Notes: generated by a model not told the origin, from the letters alone. A stretch of DNA of 64,000 nt from Bacillus cytotoxicus (GCF_023715645.1 NZ_JAMBOP010000013.1:1-64000), one strand, 5' to 3'; shown: positions 53,132 to 62,192, counted from the stretch's first letter. Made by a program: numbers and translations.

Positions 53132-54222
53132 ACAAGCGCTTTTTGCAGTACTTCATCATACACATATTGTTTTCGTACAAGCGAAGAAACCATACCGCTT
53201 TGCAATGCACTATACGCCGGAATAAATGTCATTTTATCCCCTATACTTTGCGGTGTACTATCCGTTATATCGACAATTAAGTGATCACTACTTCCACCAA
53301 GAATTTCAATATTCTTATCAGAAACTCGTAAACCGTTAATATCAAGATCTTGCCTTCCAATTGCAACAATCGCTCGTAGTCGCTCTCCTCTATCTTCAAA
53401 AGACGGAACTTGGCCAAACGCATCTCTTCCAATAACTCCCCTTGGCATTGACGGCTTTCTTTTTATTTCAATAATTTCTGCTTCAATTGAAAATACATCT
53501 TGATACATAAAGGGAATATTTTTCCCATATGCTGTTTCTTTTCCTAGAAAAATCGCTTCTCCAATCCGTAAAGAATTGACGCGTCCAATTTGTTTCTTTT
53601 GCATAATAAGTGGTATCGAACTTGAATTTCCTCCTGAGATAAACCGAAGCTGCACTCCTATTTCCATTTCTACTAACGTTGCTAATTGTGTTAATTCTTG
53701 CAAAGAACTCTCAGTTGGAATGACACCACTAAAGCAAGTAAAGTTTGCTCCAATACCATCAAGTACAATTCCTGGTATATTCGATACTCTTTGTGCTGTT
53801 TCTACCACTCGATGCGGCATCATTCCTTCGCGAAGATCACCTAAATCAACCATTAAAATGACACGATGTACTTTCCCATATGTTCTCGCTGCTCTTCCTA
53901 ATGCCTCTATAATACATAGCTCAGAATTTAAACTAATATCCGCACATAGAACCGTTTCTTCTACTTCCGACAAAGCTGGCGTACGAATCAATAAAAGCTC
54001 AGCTTCTTTTCCAACGATAGAACGAATGTGATGAAGATGCTGTAATCTAGAATCAGCAAATCTTGTATACTTTGCTGATTGAAGCGTTTCAACTACTTCT
54101 TTTACAGCGCCGACTCCTTTTGTCACCGGAAAACATATCATATTTGAGCGCTCACATAATTGCTTCATCATCATGGCATTATGCTTCAATTTTGAAAGAT
54201 TTACTTTCATAATAGGCAGCAT
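53125..54222 (-). CDS. sfaC: SfaC-like PLP-dependent amino acid racemase
   Basis: Alanine-racemase-fold protein of 365 residues. The PLP lysine is in FPVTKGVG (about residue 34). Further fold-type III marks are MVDLGDLREG, GIGANFTCF and FISGGNSSSIP. Proteins of this subfamily include ornithine racemase. In staphyloferrin A biosynthesis SfaC is thought to supply D-ornithine for condensation with citrate, and that role is inferred here from operon position. The ATG at 54222 is seven bases after AGGAGG. A type B repeat separates it from the synthetase gene upstream. Confidence 0.72.
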   Translation of the reverse strand: MLPIMKVNLSKLKHNAMMMKQLCERSNMICFPVTKGVGAVKEVVETLQSAKYTRFADSRLQHLHHIRSIVGKEAELLLIRTPALSEVEETVLCADISLNSELCIIEALGRAARTYGKVHRVILMVDLGDLREGMMPHRVVETAQRVSNIPGIVLDGIGANFTCFSGVIPTESSLQELTQLATLVEMEIGVQLRFISGGNSSSIPLIMQKKQIGRVNSLRIGEAIFLGKETAYGKNIPFMYQDVFSIEAEIIEIKRKPSMPRGVIGRDAFGQVPSFEDRGERLRAIVAIGRQDLDINGLRVSDKNIEILGGSSDHLIVDITDSTPQSIGDKMTFIPAYSALQSGMVSSLVRKQYVYDEVLQKALVL

Positions 54223-54239
54223 GCTCACTCCTCCTACTA

Positions 54240-54372
54240 CATGAATACACTTTAATTTTTCGACATCTTTGTTTTACCTTTGCATGTGGCAGAAAAAGGC
54301 CCTGACCGCTTCTATGCACAGCCAGATGCTCTCTCCCACCTAAAAGAAAGTTTTTTCACCTCGTATTTATAT
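54240..54372 (+). repeat. dispersed repeat, type B ends, internally deleted
   Basis: Core CTGACCGCTTCTATGCACAG present, but about 60 bases of the left half are missing. The right end (CGTATTTATATACAA) provides the stop codon of the synthetase gene. It lies inside the siderophore operon. Confidence 0.7.
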
Positions 54373-56175
54373 ACAAAGCGGATTATGAAACTTTGTATAC
54401 AAATAAGATTTCGCTTGATCTTCTATTCTCATAGAAAACAATGCTTTTGTTTCAATTTGATCTGCAAATATAGCTGCTTTTTGCTCTTCTGCTGCATCTA
54501 CCATATATTCTTTCACAATCGCAGCAACAATTCTCCATAATTCCTTTTCCTGTACGTCGTCTATCGCACGTGCCAACTTAAATAACACATCTCCAAAGTG
54601 GTTTTGCAATACAGAATGAATAAACTTGTTATAAACTTCATTTCTATCATTCGTAAATACAACTGCTTCTTTCACATTTGCAATATTTACTTTCTCCGCT
54701 AATGTCTCTTTATGAATTCGCACGCCTCCTAAATCACGCACAAAAATACGCTGAATTTCTCCTCCATTTGTAACAATAATAGAGTTTTGCATATGCCCTT
54801 CTAATGCAATTCCATATCGCAAAACAAGCTGTAGTAAAGGAATCATAACTTTCTCTGTATAATGAGCAACATAATGAAATACCTCTTTTTTGCCAATCGT
54901 TTCTGTTTCAAAATATGTGCGCATCATATCTACAATAACTGGTTCATCTTCTTTTAATGGATTACTTGCGGTTAAACTAGCTCCAACCCATAGTAATTCT
55001 CCTTCTTGCTTATATACATGTGGGCTTTCTCGTAAAATAAATGCGAGATTCCGTCCTAAATCAACATCACCAATTTTCGTAAAAGTAGCCCCAACTCGTT
55101 CACGAACAACAACTACTGACTGTGCTAACTCTTTCTCATTTGCGTAAATCGTATCAAAGAGCGATGACAAAACTGGCCCATTTACAGTTATTTCTGGTGA
55201 TACCGTTCTAACTGCACTCGTAGCTTGCGCTCGTACCGGAAGCTTTACGTGGTACGGCAATTCTAGTAAATTCATCGTTCGAAATGAAAGCGTCGCCCGG
55301 GACGAAAGTTGGTATGGAATTGGAATGATGCGCCCTTCCGCTAAATCCGTCTCATACTCTTTGGTTAGCACATGTTCATATTGCCATGGATGAACAAGAA
55401 ATGGATAATAATCTTCCATTTGTTTTCGTTGATTTACTAGTGTTTCATATGCTGTTTCATATAGGTCTGGCAGAGCTGTGTATAATAACGTTTTTTCAAA
55501 ACACTCTCCTGTAACTGTTATTACATCTTGATGAACAAGTAAGACATGTAACGGAACAATTTGTTCAAATTCAGGTGCATAACGTTTTACTTCTTCTTTC
55601 GATAAACCAAGTTTCGTTTTTGTTGAAGGGTGCAGTGGATGTCCTTCAATTACTAATGACTCTGTATATAAGAGTTCATCAAACGATGTACATCTTTTTA
55701 ACTCTTCAAAGAATTGATATAGATTATTTGGTTTGTATTTCGCATAAAACATCATGTTTGTTTCAAGCTGTTGTTTTACCCATTCCTGTTTTTGTTCCCA
55801 TGCCTCATAAGCCAGTTCTAAGTTCTCAACGCTGTTCTGTAATTCATTTTGCAGAGCATCTGAAACATGAATCTGAAAGAATGGTGCTACCTCATCAAAA
55901 AACATTTGCAAGGAATCAATCCATCTAATATGCCCTCTTACTTTAAAACGAACCGGGAAAGTAAATTCGTATCGTTCAAATGCCCCTTCTTGTTGCACTT
56001 CTAGTAATAATTCTGCTTCATTCATACGATCTATAATTTCAATACCATGCGCATGCTTTAGCACAGCACAATTTTCTAATAACTTTTTTTCACGAATTAA
56101 TGCATTACAAAAACGATTTAAAATACGATATTCTGCTTGTACTCGATTCATTTGTTTACTTTGAATGGACAACAT
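54367..56175 (-). CDS. sfaB: IucA/IucC-family NIS siderophore synthetase (SfaB-like)
   Basis: NRPS-independent siderophore synthetase of 602 residues that adenylates a carboxylate of citrate and joins it to an amine. The family motifs occur in order: EGHPLHPSTK (177-186), HPWQ (262-265), SFRTM (297-301), RVGATF (360-365), EGHMQN (459-464) and RDLGGVRIH (480-488). The C-terminus has a FhuF-like segment ending KFHNPLCI. GGAAGGTGAAGA precedes the ATG, which lies inside the MFS gene end (20-base overlap). In staphyloferrin A assembly SfaB adds the second citrate. The true substrates here need testing. Confidence 0.82.
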   Translation of the reverse strand: MLSIQSKQMNRVQAEYRILNRFCNALIREKKLLENCAVLKHAHGIEIIDRMNEAELLLEVQQEGAFERYEFTFPVRFKVRGHIRWIDSLQMFFDEVAPFFQIHVSDALQNELQNSVENLELAYEAWEQKQEWVKQQLETNMMFYAKYKPNNLYQFFEELKRCTSFDELLYTESLVIEGHPLHPSTKTKLGLSKEEVKRYAPEFEQIVPLHVLLVHQDVITVTGECFEKTLLYTALPDLYETAYETLVNQRKQMEDYYPFLVHPWQYEHVLTKEYETDLAEGRIIPIPYQLSSRATLSFRTMNLLELPYHVKLPVRAQATSAVRTVSPEITVNGPVLSSLFDTIYANEKELAQSVVVVRERVGATFTKIGDVDLGRNLAFILRESPHVYKQEGELLWVGASLTASNPLKEDEPVIVDMMRTYFETETIGKKEVFHYVAHYTEKVMIPLLQLVLRYGIALEGHMQNSIIVTNGGEIQRIFVRDLGGVRIHKETLAEKVNIANVKEAVVFTNDRNEVYNKFIHSVLQNHFGDVLFKLARAIDDVQEKELWRIVAAIVKEYMVDAAEEQKAAIFADQIETKALFSMRIEDQAKSYLYTKFHNPLCI

Positions 56176-57349
56176 TCTTCACCTTCCTATTTTCTTTCTT
56201 CACTTTTATATATTGAAATGCAAATGGAATCATACATAAAATACCCATCATTACAAATGTTTCCGAAATACCTACATATTCAATTGCATAACTTACTACA
56301 ATTGAACCGAGCGGAATCATTCCTCGGTCCATTAATACAACACTTAGCATGAGACCTCGTTCTTCTTCACGAACATTATTTTGAAAATAGACACGGTTAC
56401 TAGAACGTAACAACTGTCCAAAAAGTCCAATAGAGAATAGAAGTATAAAAAACACAAATGTATCACTAATAACTAGGAGCGATATACTAATAGAAAACAA
56501 AAGTAAACTCATGTAATAAATCTTAATTTCTGAAATATACTCTAGTATTCTAGGAAGAATAATCGTTGCTATAATGGCCCCAATTGCTGCCGCAGACATC
56601 GCAATGCCGAATATTTCCGCTTTTCCCGTAAATTGATGAGAAACAAGTACAGGCAATACAGATGTATACGAAAAGCCAAACGCCATTGTGATCATCGATG
56701 TTATAAATATATTTCTTCCCATTTGATTATGGGAAAAATATTGAACAATCTGTTCCCAACTTGCTTTTTTCTTTTCCTTTCGGTTTTTCATCTCTCGATC
56801 TTTCATTGGTAATACGAGAATAAATGCAATAAATGAACAAATTGCCTGCATCATAAACGTCACCTCAATATGTCCTCCTGCAATCAAAAAACCAGCAACA
56901 GCTGGCCCTGTTGAGCGGCAAACATTCATCACAAATGAGTTCATAGATATCAATTTACTAATTTGCTGGTTCGTATCGATATCTGAGAGAAGCGTATTTC
57001 GATTTGGTGTTTCTAATGCACTAATTACTCCTCTCACAAATGAGAAAAGAAGAAAAATAGAAAAAGAAGGAGTAATAAACACAACATACATGGCAAGTAG
57101 AGTTGTAACTACTAGCCCCCAGAATGAATAGGTCTTCATCAACTTAATACGTGGATACAAATCACAAAGCTTCCCTGCATATACACTAAACAACGCAATA
57201 GGAATCAGCCGTACAAAGTTGATCCATCCTAAATACGTGGCACTATGATACAGGTCATAGACGTACCAATTGATTGCAGTCATTCCAAGCCAATTCCCTA
57301 TAAATAAGAAAAATGAACTACTAAAAAATAGTTTGCGAATAAAAACCAC
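56156..57349 (-). CDS. sfaA: MFS exporter, SfaA-like siderophore efflux pump
   Basis: Twelve-helix MFS protein of about 394-397 residues. SVYAGKLCDLYPRIKLMKTY is the loop between helices 2 and 3, ETPNRNTLLSDI is typical of the MFS_3 group, and a hydrophilic central loop spans about 190-215. Being first in the operon with an NIS synthetase and a racemase, it is the likely exporter of the finished siderophore. The GTG at 57349 has no ribosome binding site; GGGGTGG would instead serve an ATT at 57340, so the exact start is uncertain. It is divergent from sfaD across the Fur-like box. Confidence 0.78.
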   Translation of the reverse strand: MVFIRKLFFSSSFFLFIGNWLGMTAINWYVYDLYHSATYLGWINFVRLIPIALFSVYAGKLCDLYPRIKLMKTYSFWGLVVTTLLAMYVVFITPSFSIFLLFSFVRGVISALETPNRNTLLSDIDTNQQISKLISMNSFVMNVCRSTGPAVAGFLIAGGHIEVTFMMQAICSFIAFILVLPMKDREMKNRKEKKKASWEQIVQYFSHNQMGRNIFITSMITMAFGFSYTSVLPVLVSHQFTGKAEIFGIAMSAAAIGAIIATIILPRILEYISEIKIYYMSLLLFSISISLLVISDTFVFFILLFSIGLFGQLLRSSNRVYFQNNVREEERGLMLSVVLMDRGMIPLGSIVVSYAIEYVGISETFVMMGILCMIPFAFQYIKVKKENRKVKNVVHSK

Positions 57350-57391
57350 CCCGAAATTTTTTGTTGCATTTTTACATGCACTCTTTATAAT

Positions 57392-57410
57392 TGAAATTGA
57401 TTATCATTAT
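57392..57410. promoter_or_regulatory. Fur box in the divergent siderophore promoter
   Basis: TGAAATTGATTATCATTAT holds overlapping 7-1-7-like half sites (TGATTATCATTAT matches the Fur consensus). It lies between the two divergent starts, 43 and 69 bases from them, so a single repressor dimer pair could control both units. Confidence 0.75.
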
Positions 57411-57478
57411 CCCTGTAAAATAATATAAATTATTCTTTTTTATCTGTAAAGACAGAAAACTTGAGAAAGGTGGTTTCT

Positions 57479-59452
57479 ATGCAACTCAATAAAATTCAAA
57501 CATTAGAATTAGAGGAACAAAACTTGCTTTCTTTTTTACACCAACATCACGCACCACTACATGAAACCTATCAACAAATGATTCAAAAAGGACGAGCTGG
57601 TATACTTGAACGATTACTCTCTTCCTTCATTCGTGAAAATATATGTAACATGACAAAGACTGGAATTTTGCTTCGTAAACATAAAGGAATGTTTGCTTCA
57701 TTTTCAGAAAAGTGTTGCCCAAATTATTTACTAGATTATATAAATACTCATCAATTTGATGAGTTTTCAATGATACAAGGGCTATATTTCAAAAAGCAAA
57801 ACGCATACTTACTTATACCAATTCGGCACATATATGCTTTTGAACGACCAGTTATCAGCGGACCGTATCTTCTTGTATCACCTTCTACTGAAAAAGAAAT
57901 TACGCATCCGAATGAGGCATTAGCACTGCTAATACAGGAAGATTGGCAAGGACCTTCTTCCTATTTTCAGATGTTTGAAGACGATGTTACAAACAGTGCT
58001 GCTAATTTGGCCCTTGCTTATACATTTCATGAACAAACCGAAAATACGAAGGCGCTACAAGCTGCTTCTCAGGCCCGCGATTCCTATGCCTTTTTCGAAC
58101 AGCTCGTTATAGAAGGACACCCTTGTCACCCTGGTGCCAAAATGAGGAAGGGCTTAAGCCCAGAAGAAACATTAGCTTATTCAGCAGAGTTTAAGAATAC
58201 GATTCCACTCCGCTTCGTAGCAGTACACCAAAATTACGCAAGCTCAGCTTTTATGGCAGACCAAAATTGGAATGAAATAATATTTTCTTTTGAGCCTACA
58301 CTACAAGTAGAAGCTGAACTAAAAATTGGTGATAAGCTAGACGACTATATTCTATTACCAATCCATCCATGGCAAGCTACTCATACGTTACGTGAAATTT
58401 ACAGTACTGAACTTGAGAAACAAGCTATTATTTTATTGGACTATAAAGCAAAATATTTAGCGGGGATGTCATTTCGCACAATCTTTCCCGCCCAATACGA
58501 TACGATTAGACCACATTATAAACTAACAACAAATATTCATTTAACTGGGGAAGTACGAACATTATCAGAACAAACGATTCATAACGGACCAATTATGAGC
58601 AACATTTTAAAACAAATTGTTACGCAAGATACAATGATTGACGATACTCGTTTTGTTCCTATTTTGGAGCGGGCTGGTGCTCATTTTCTTCATCCAAATG
58701 ACGTAGACGATGAATTCCAAACATTACGAAGTGAAAATCTTGCTTGCGTCATACGTGATAATATCCATGCTTATGTGAATCAAGATGAATGGGCAATTGT
58801 CGGATCTGCCCTTGTCGCTTCCGTGCACGGTACAAATAAACCAGTCATAGTAGAACTAATAGAACTATATAAAGAGAACCATAACCTACCATTACACGAT
58901 GCAATTGTTATGTTTATTGAGAAATATGTAACAAATGCCCTTACCGGTTTTATTCCGCTCATGGTGAAATACGGCATTGGCTTAGAAGGTCACCTGCAAA
59001 ACACAGTTCCTGTCTTTAAAAAAGATGGTACACCGGATCGATTACTCGTGCGTGATTGGGAAGGTATTCGTGTTCATCGTAACCGTTTACAAAAGGCAGA
59101 GTTTGATATAAACATGTTTCATCATAAATCAAGAATTTTAGTAGACGATGAAAAAAGTATGCGTAATAAAGTATTTTACTCTGTGATGCAAAATCACTTT
59201 GGCGAATTATTTTTGCATATCAGTCAATTTTATGAATTCGATGAACAACTGCTATGGAATATAGTAAAACGAGTCTTACATAATATATTTGTAGATTTAC
59301 AAGAGGATCCTAACTACAAAGAATGTGCAATATCTGACTATGCTGTCTTTTTTGCAGATAAAGTAGATTATAAAGCTTTAACCCTTATGCGGATGATGGG
59401 AGAAGCTCATGCTTATTTTTATGTAAGAGTTAAAAATCCATTATGTGATTGA
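57479..59452 (+). CDS. sfaD: IucA/IucC-family NIS siderophore synthetase (SfaD-like)
   Basis: NIS synthetase of 657 residues. Motifs: EGHPCHPGAK (212-221), HPWQ (296-299), SFRTI (331-335), then ERAGAHF, EGHLQN and RDWEGIRVH, and the NPLCD tail. It is longer than its partner at the N-terminus (about 55 extra residues before the common core). In staphyloferrin A biosynthesis SfaD makes the first citrate-D-ornithine amide. It stands alone on the plus strand, facing the sfaABC-like unit. The ATG at 57479 follows AAAGGTGG; a TTG six codons upstream has no ribosome binding site. Confidence 0.82.
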   Translation: MQLNKIQTLELEEQNLLSFLHQHHAPLHETYQQMIQKGRAGILERLLSSFIRENICNMTKTGILLRKHKGMFASFSEKCCPNYLLDYINTHQFDEFSMIQGLYFKKQNAYLLIPIRHIYAFERPVISGPYLLVSPSTEKEITHPNEALALLIQEDWQGPSSYFQMFEDDVTNSAANLALAYTFHEQTENTKALQAASQARDSYAFFEQLVIEGHPCHPGAKMRKGLSPEETLAYSAEFKNTIPLRFVAVHQNYASSAFMADQNWNEIIFSFEPTLQVEAELKIGDKLDDYILLPIHPWQATHTLREIYSTELEKQAIILLDYKAKYLAGMSFRTIFPAQYDTIRPHYKLTTNIHLTGEVRTLSEQTIHNGPIMSNILKQIVTQDTMIDDTRFVPILERAGAHFLHPNDVDDEFQTLRSENLACVIRDNIHAYVNQDEWAIVGSALVASVHGTNKPVIVELIELYKENHNLPLHDAIVMFIEKYVTNALTGFIPLMVKYGIGLEGHLQNTVPVFKKDGTPDRLLVRDWEGIRVHRNRLQKAEFDINMFHHKSRILVDDEKSMRNKVFYSVMQNHFGELFLHISQFYEFDEQLLWNIVKRVLHNIFVDLQEDPNYKECAISDYAVFFADKVDYKALTLMRMMGEAHAYFYVRVKNPLCD

Positions 59453-59453
59453 A

Positions 59454-59625
59454 ATATATACAAGTTTAAAACTGACATAAAAAACCTTTCTTTTTAAGGG
59501 GACGAGAGAATCTGGCCGTGCATAGAGACGGTCAGGGCCCTTTCCTACCACATGCGAGGTTTAAAACAAAAGGAGGATGAGAGTGCAGGTCATGTTGTAT
59601 TCTGCATAGCAGGGTTTCATATGAA
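59454..59625 (-). repeat. dispersed repeat, type B ends, reversed
   Basis: Starts ATATATACAAGTTTAAAACT and holds the reversed core (GGCCGTGCATAGAGACGGTC). It ends near TTTCATATGAATAAA, directly behind the sfaD stop codon. Confidence 0.75.
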
Positions 59626-59642
59626 TAAACGAACCAAAAGAA

Positions 59643-59680
59643 AGAGCGTGTTTTGAAAAAATTTAATCAAAACACGCTCT
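59643..59680 (+). terminator. terminator of sfaD
   Basis: Perfect 14-bp stem AGAGCGTGTTTTGA with TCAAAACACGCTCT around a 10-base A/T loop. It has a poor T-run but is otherwise strong. It lies behind the repeat that follows sfaD. Confidence 0.65.
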
Positions 59681-59718
59681 TAAACTATTTTAATGTATCA
59701 CTCTTTTATAAAAAGTTT

Positions 59719-59948
59719 GTAACTACTCAGTCACTCTATGGAAAAAAGGCATAAAAACCACTTTCTTTTTAGGTTAGCGAGAGCATCTGGCCGCGTGTTA
59801 GAGCGGTCAGGGCCTTTTCCTGCCACGCGCAATGTTTTAAAACAAAGAAAGGTAGCGAGGTGTATTGCCATTTGTATCTTCATGACAGCAATCTAGATGC
59901 TGAAACATGAAAATAACTTTCCAATGAAATGTATGACTGAGTAGTTAC
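59719..59948 (-). repeat. dispersed repeat, type A ends, copy 4, with perfect 8-bp duplication
   Basis: 230 bp between perfect 15-bp inverted ends (GTAACTACTCAGTCA and TGACTGAGTAGTTAC). Both flanks are AAAAGTTT (59711-59718 and 59949-59956), a perfect 8-bp target duplication. The core is reversed relative to the plus strand. It looks like a recently inserted MITE-type element. Confidence 0.88.
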
Positions 59949-60103
59949 AAAAGTTTAATCATTTTTTGTGTTTTTGTTCAACTGAGACATCCGTTAATTG
60001 AACAAGTTTTTGCGGTTCTATTGATCAACACTGTACTGATGCCTTAACTAATAGCCATTACTATAAAATGATGACTCTTAGTTATTTTTTCTGGGAACTT
60101 ATT

Positions 60104-60607
60104 TCAGACAAATCTCCAAAAGTATAATTCATCTGTTTCTTTATACATTTCCGCACCTGATTTTTGTAATACCCTGTACGATGGAATATTATCTTTATCA
60201 GTATCAGCAATAACGTACATAACACCGTTCTGATTTAACAACCAGTTTTTCATAGTATGAATTGTTTCCGTCATATAGCCGTTTCCTTGATATTCAGGAA
60301 AAGTATAATAACCAATTACTACTTCACCAGTTTCATTTGGAAGACCTTTTAACATGATTCCTCCAACACTACAATTTTTATCTTTCGACACAATTAACCA
60401 ATTGGTATACCATATATAATTCCCTTCATCAATTAACAGCTTTGAAAGCCTTGTTTCCATAGCTTGTTTAAGCTCTAGGCTAAGAAATCTATTTGATTCA
60501 CTTAAAGATAACCTTAGCTCCAGTTTCTTTGGATTATCAATTAGTAATTTCAGGTTTGCTGCACTGAGAGGAATTAGTCTTAATCTTTCAGTATTTAATT
60601 CAATCAT
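60104..60607 (-). CDS. GNAT family N-acetyltransferase
   Basis: Acetyltransferase of 167 residues of the RimJ/RimL-like group. It begins IELNTERLRLIPLSAANLKL. The acetyl-CoA pyrophosphate loop is FPEYQGNGYMTETI (a Q-x-x-G-x-G/A type, about 108-121), and the late beta-bulge YVIADTDKDNIPSYRVLQKS has the catalytic-face asparagine typical of the group. The substrate is unknown. It is monocistronic. Confidence 0.85.
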   Translation of the reverse strand: MIELNTERLRLIPLSAANLKLLIDNPKKLELRLSLSESNRFLSLELKQAMETRLSKLLIDEGNYIWYTNWLIVSKDKNCSVGGIMLKGLPNETGEVVIGYYTFPEYQGNGYMTETIHTMKNWLLNQNGVMYVIADTDKDNIPSYRVLQKSGAEMYKETDELYFWRFV

Positions 60608-60822
60608 TATTGCACTCCTATCATAATTTGTACGCCGTTTTTAATAGGCAAAAACCAAATTTTAAAATAGGCATATGTTATTGGCAGCTACCTCCACTAA
60701 ATGTATTCCAAAATAAAGGAAGCATTACACTTTACTATCCATTATTACAGGTTACTTCAGTTTATCATCCCAGGAATATCCTGTAAATTCTTTCGAGTAA
60801 CCTACATCTCTAGTTCAATAAG

Positions 60823-60855
60823 AAAAACCGAAATTACATATAGATTTCGGTTTTT
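60823..60855 (-). terminator. terminator downstream of the FbpA-like gene
   Basis: Perfect stem AAAAACCGAAAT with ATTTCGGTTTTT, with T-runs in both directions. In the rest of the 340-base gap to the GNAT gene nothing else was seen. Confidence 0.8.
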
Positions 60856-60889
60856 CATTTTTATAAACAATTAAACTAAAAAAGCGGTC

Positions 60890-60963
60890 GAACTTTGTTT
60901 TACATCTTGCATGTGATAGAAATAGGCCTTGACTGCTTCTATGCACAGCTTTATATAGTATAT
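60890..60963 (+). repeat. fragment of the dispersed core repeat
   Basis: Contains the middle (GTGATAGAAATAGGCCTTGA then CTGCTTCTATGCACAG) but loses both ends. The remaining right edge merges with the stop of the FbpA-like gene. Confidence 0.6.
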
Positions 60964-61136
60964 ACAGAGGCTTTCACACCTTCATATTTTAAAAGATCCT
61001 CATACTCTTTTTCTAATTCATCTAAAGTTAATTCATACAACTGTTTATTTAATACTTTATATATCCCTACATCAATTAACTTCTCAATTAATTGTTTCTT
61101 CCTCTTCTCTACAGCATAACGAAGTCTATAACTCAT
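60951..61136 (-). CDS. FbpA-like Fur-regulated basic protein
   Basis: Small basic protein of 61 residues. RYAVEKRKKQLIEKLIDVGI followed by QLYELTLDELEKEYEDLL matches the FbpA family of Bacillus, partner proteins of the iron-sparing response. The long upstream frame is spurious; the ATG at 61136 has AAAGGAG at 12 bases. Position beside a siderophore locus supports an iron-linked role. No convincing Fur box was found directly upstream. Confidence 0.6.
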   Translation of the reverse strand: MSYRLRYAVEKRKKQLIEKLIDVGIYKVLNKQLYELTLDELEKEYEDLLKYEGVKASVYTI

Positions 61137-61276
61137 TCTTTTTCCAAACTCCTTTCGACACTTTACTGCACGAACATTTTGTGGCCACATTATATATATG
61201 TATGATGGTACATAAAAAATATTCATATTTTTTTCAAGTATGAGGTATCATTAACAATACGAGCTTTTATTGCAAA

Positions 61277-61312
61277 AAAAAACGCAGAAGAATGTATTCT
61301 CTTCTGCGTTTT
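61277..61312 (-). terminator. terminator of the PP2C-like gene
   Basis: AAAAACGCAGAAG pairs with CTTCTGCGTTTT, with a long minus-strand T-run. Confidence 0.9.
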
Positions 61313-61337
61313 ATAAATGACATATTCTTTATCATAT

Positions 61338-62099
61338 TTACTTTAACTCATTCTCATTTGAACAATTTACATACACAGTCCAACCTATCATTGCGGCACT
61401 ATTTTGTTCTTTACAATCATTCATCTTTTCTAGCAGTGATTCAACATGAAGCAATGATTGGTGTAAGGAATACTCATCTTTAACTTCGCCACATGCAGTG
61501 ATTCCATCTGTTGCTACAACAATATGATTGGTTCCCTCCTGTAATTCACGAACACCTGATGTAAAGCAAGGCGTTGCTGCTGCAAAAACATTCGGTCTAC
61601 CAATTCGCTCATAAAACTGTTGTTCATTTAAACGGCCCTGTTTGCATTGCTCTGACTCTGGTTGAAATAAATAAATGAAGCACTCTCCTACTGACAACCA
61701 ATATACAAACTGGTCTTTTCGAAAACAAATGAGACAATCTGTTTGTCCTGGCATTTTCTCACTTTCTTCAATAAATGTTTCATCTGTAAATAACGATAAT
61801 AAATACATATGCGTATGATGAAAAACTAAATGATTTGGATAGGAAAACAGTTGTAATAATTTCTCTTTTCTTTCACAAATTAAGTCTATAATAAACTTTG
61901 CTCTTTCAGTTGTATGCTCGGCTTCAAAAATCATCACAAATTCCCATGAACCGTGTGGATCACACCAAGCAAGAACAGCATCTTCATTTGTATTCCCGCT
62001 ATATAATCCGATAGAAAGAGGACCTAGCTCTTCAACATGAATTTCATTTAAATACGCTTTATCATTACCAATCCATTTAAAGGTATGTACAGCCTTCAT
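61338..62099 (-). CDS. PP2C-like phosphatase-fold protein
   Basis: Protein of 253 residues. SGNTNEDAVLAW near the N-terminus and IVVATDGITACG near the end resemble the metal-binding Asp motifs of PP2C serine phosphatases, although the usual GMGGH is not recognisable (CDPHGSWEFVMIFEAEH takes its place). A single-domain PP2C relative of unknown target is the best call; activity is uncertain. GAGGGATGGGG precedes the ATG at 62099. It has a strong terminator. Confidence 0.6.
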   Translation of the reverse strand: MKAVHTFKWIGNDKAYLNEIHVEELGPLSIGLYSGNTNEDAVLAWCDPHGSWEFVMIFEAEHTTERAKFIIDLICERKEKLLQLFSYPNHLVFHHTHMYLLSLFTDETFIEESEKMPGQTDCLICFRKDQFVYWLSVGECFIYLFQPESEQCKQGRLNEQQFYERIGRPNVFAAATPCFTSGVRELQEGTNHIVVATDGITACGEVKDEYSLHQSLLHVESLLEKMNDCKEQNSAAMIGWTVYVNCSNENELK

Positions 62100-62192
62100 C
62101 CCCATCCCTCGTTTCATTATGATTATAAGATAAGCTTATAGTATCTACTAAAAAAAAGATACTTTTTCAAAGAAAAGTTTTACATATCAAAC

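Noticed and set aside
53125-59452. Petrobactin (asb) biosynthesis operon
   Set aside because: IucA/IucC proteins are present, but no AMP ligase, carrier protein or dehydroshikimate dehydratase adjoins them. The racemase and MFS partners fit the sfa layout instead.
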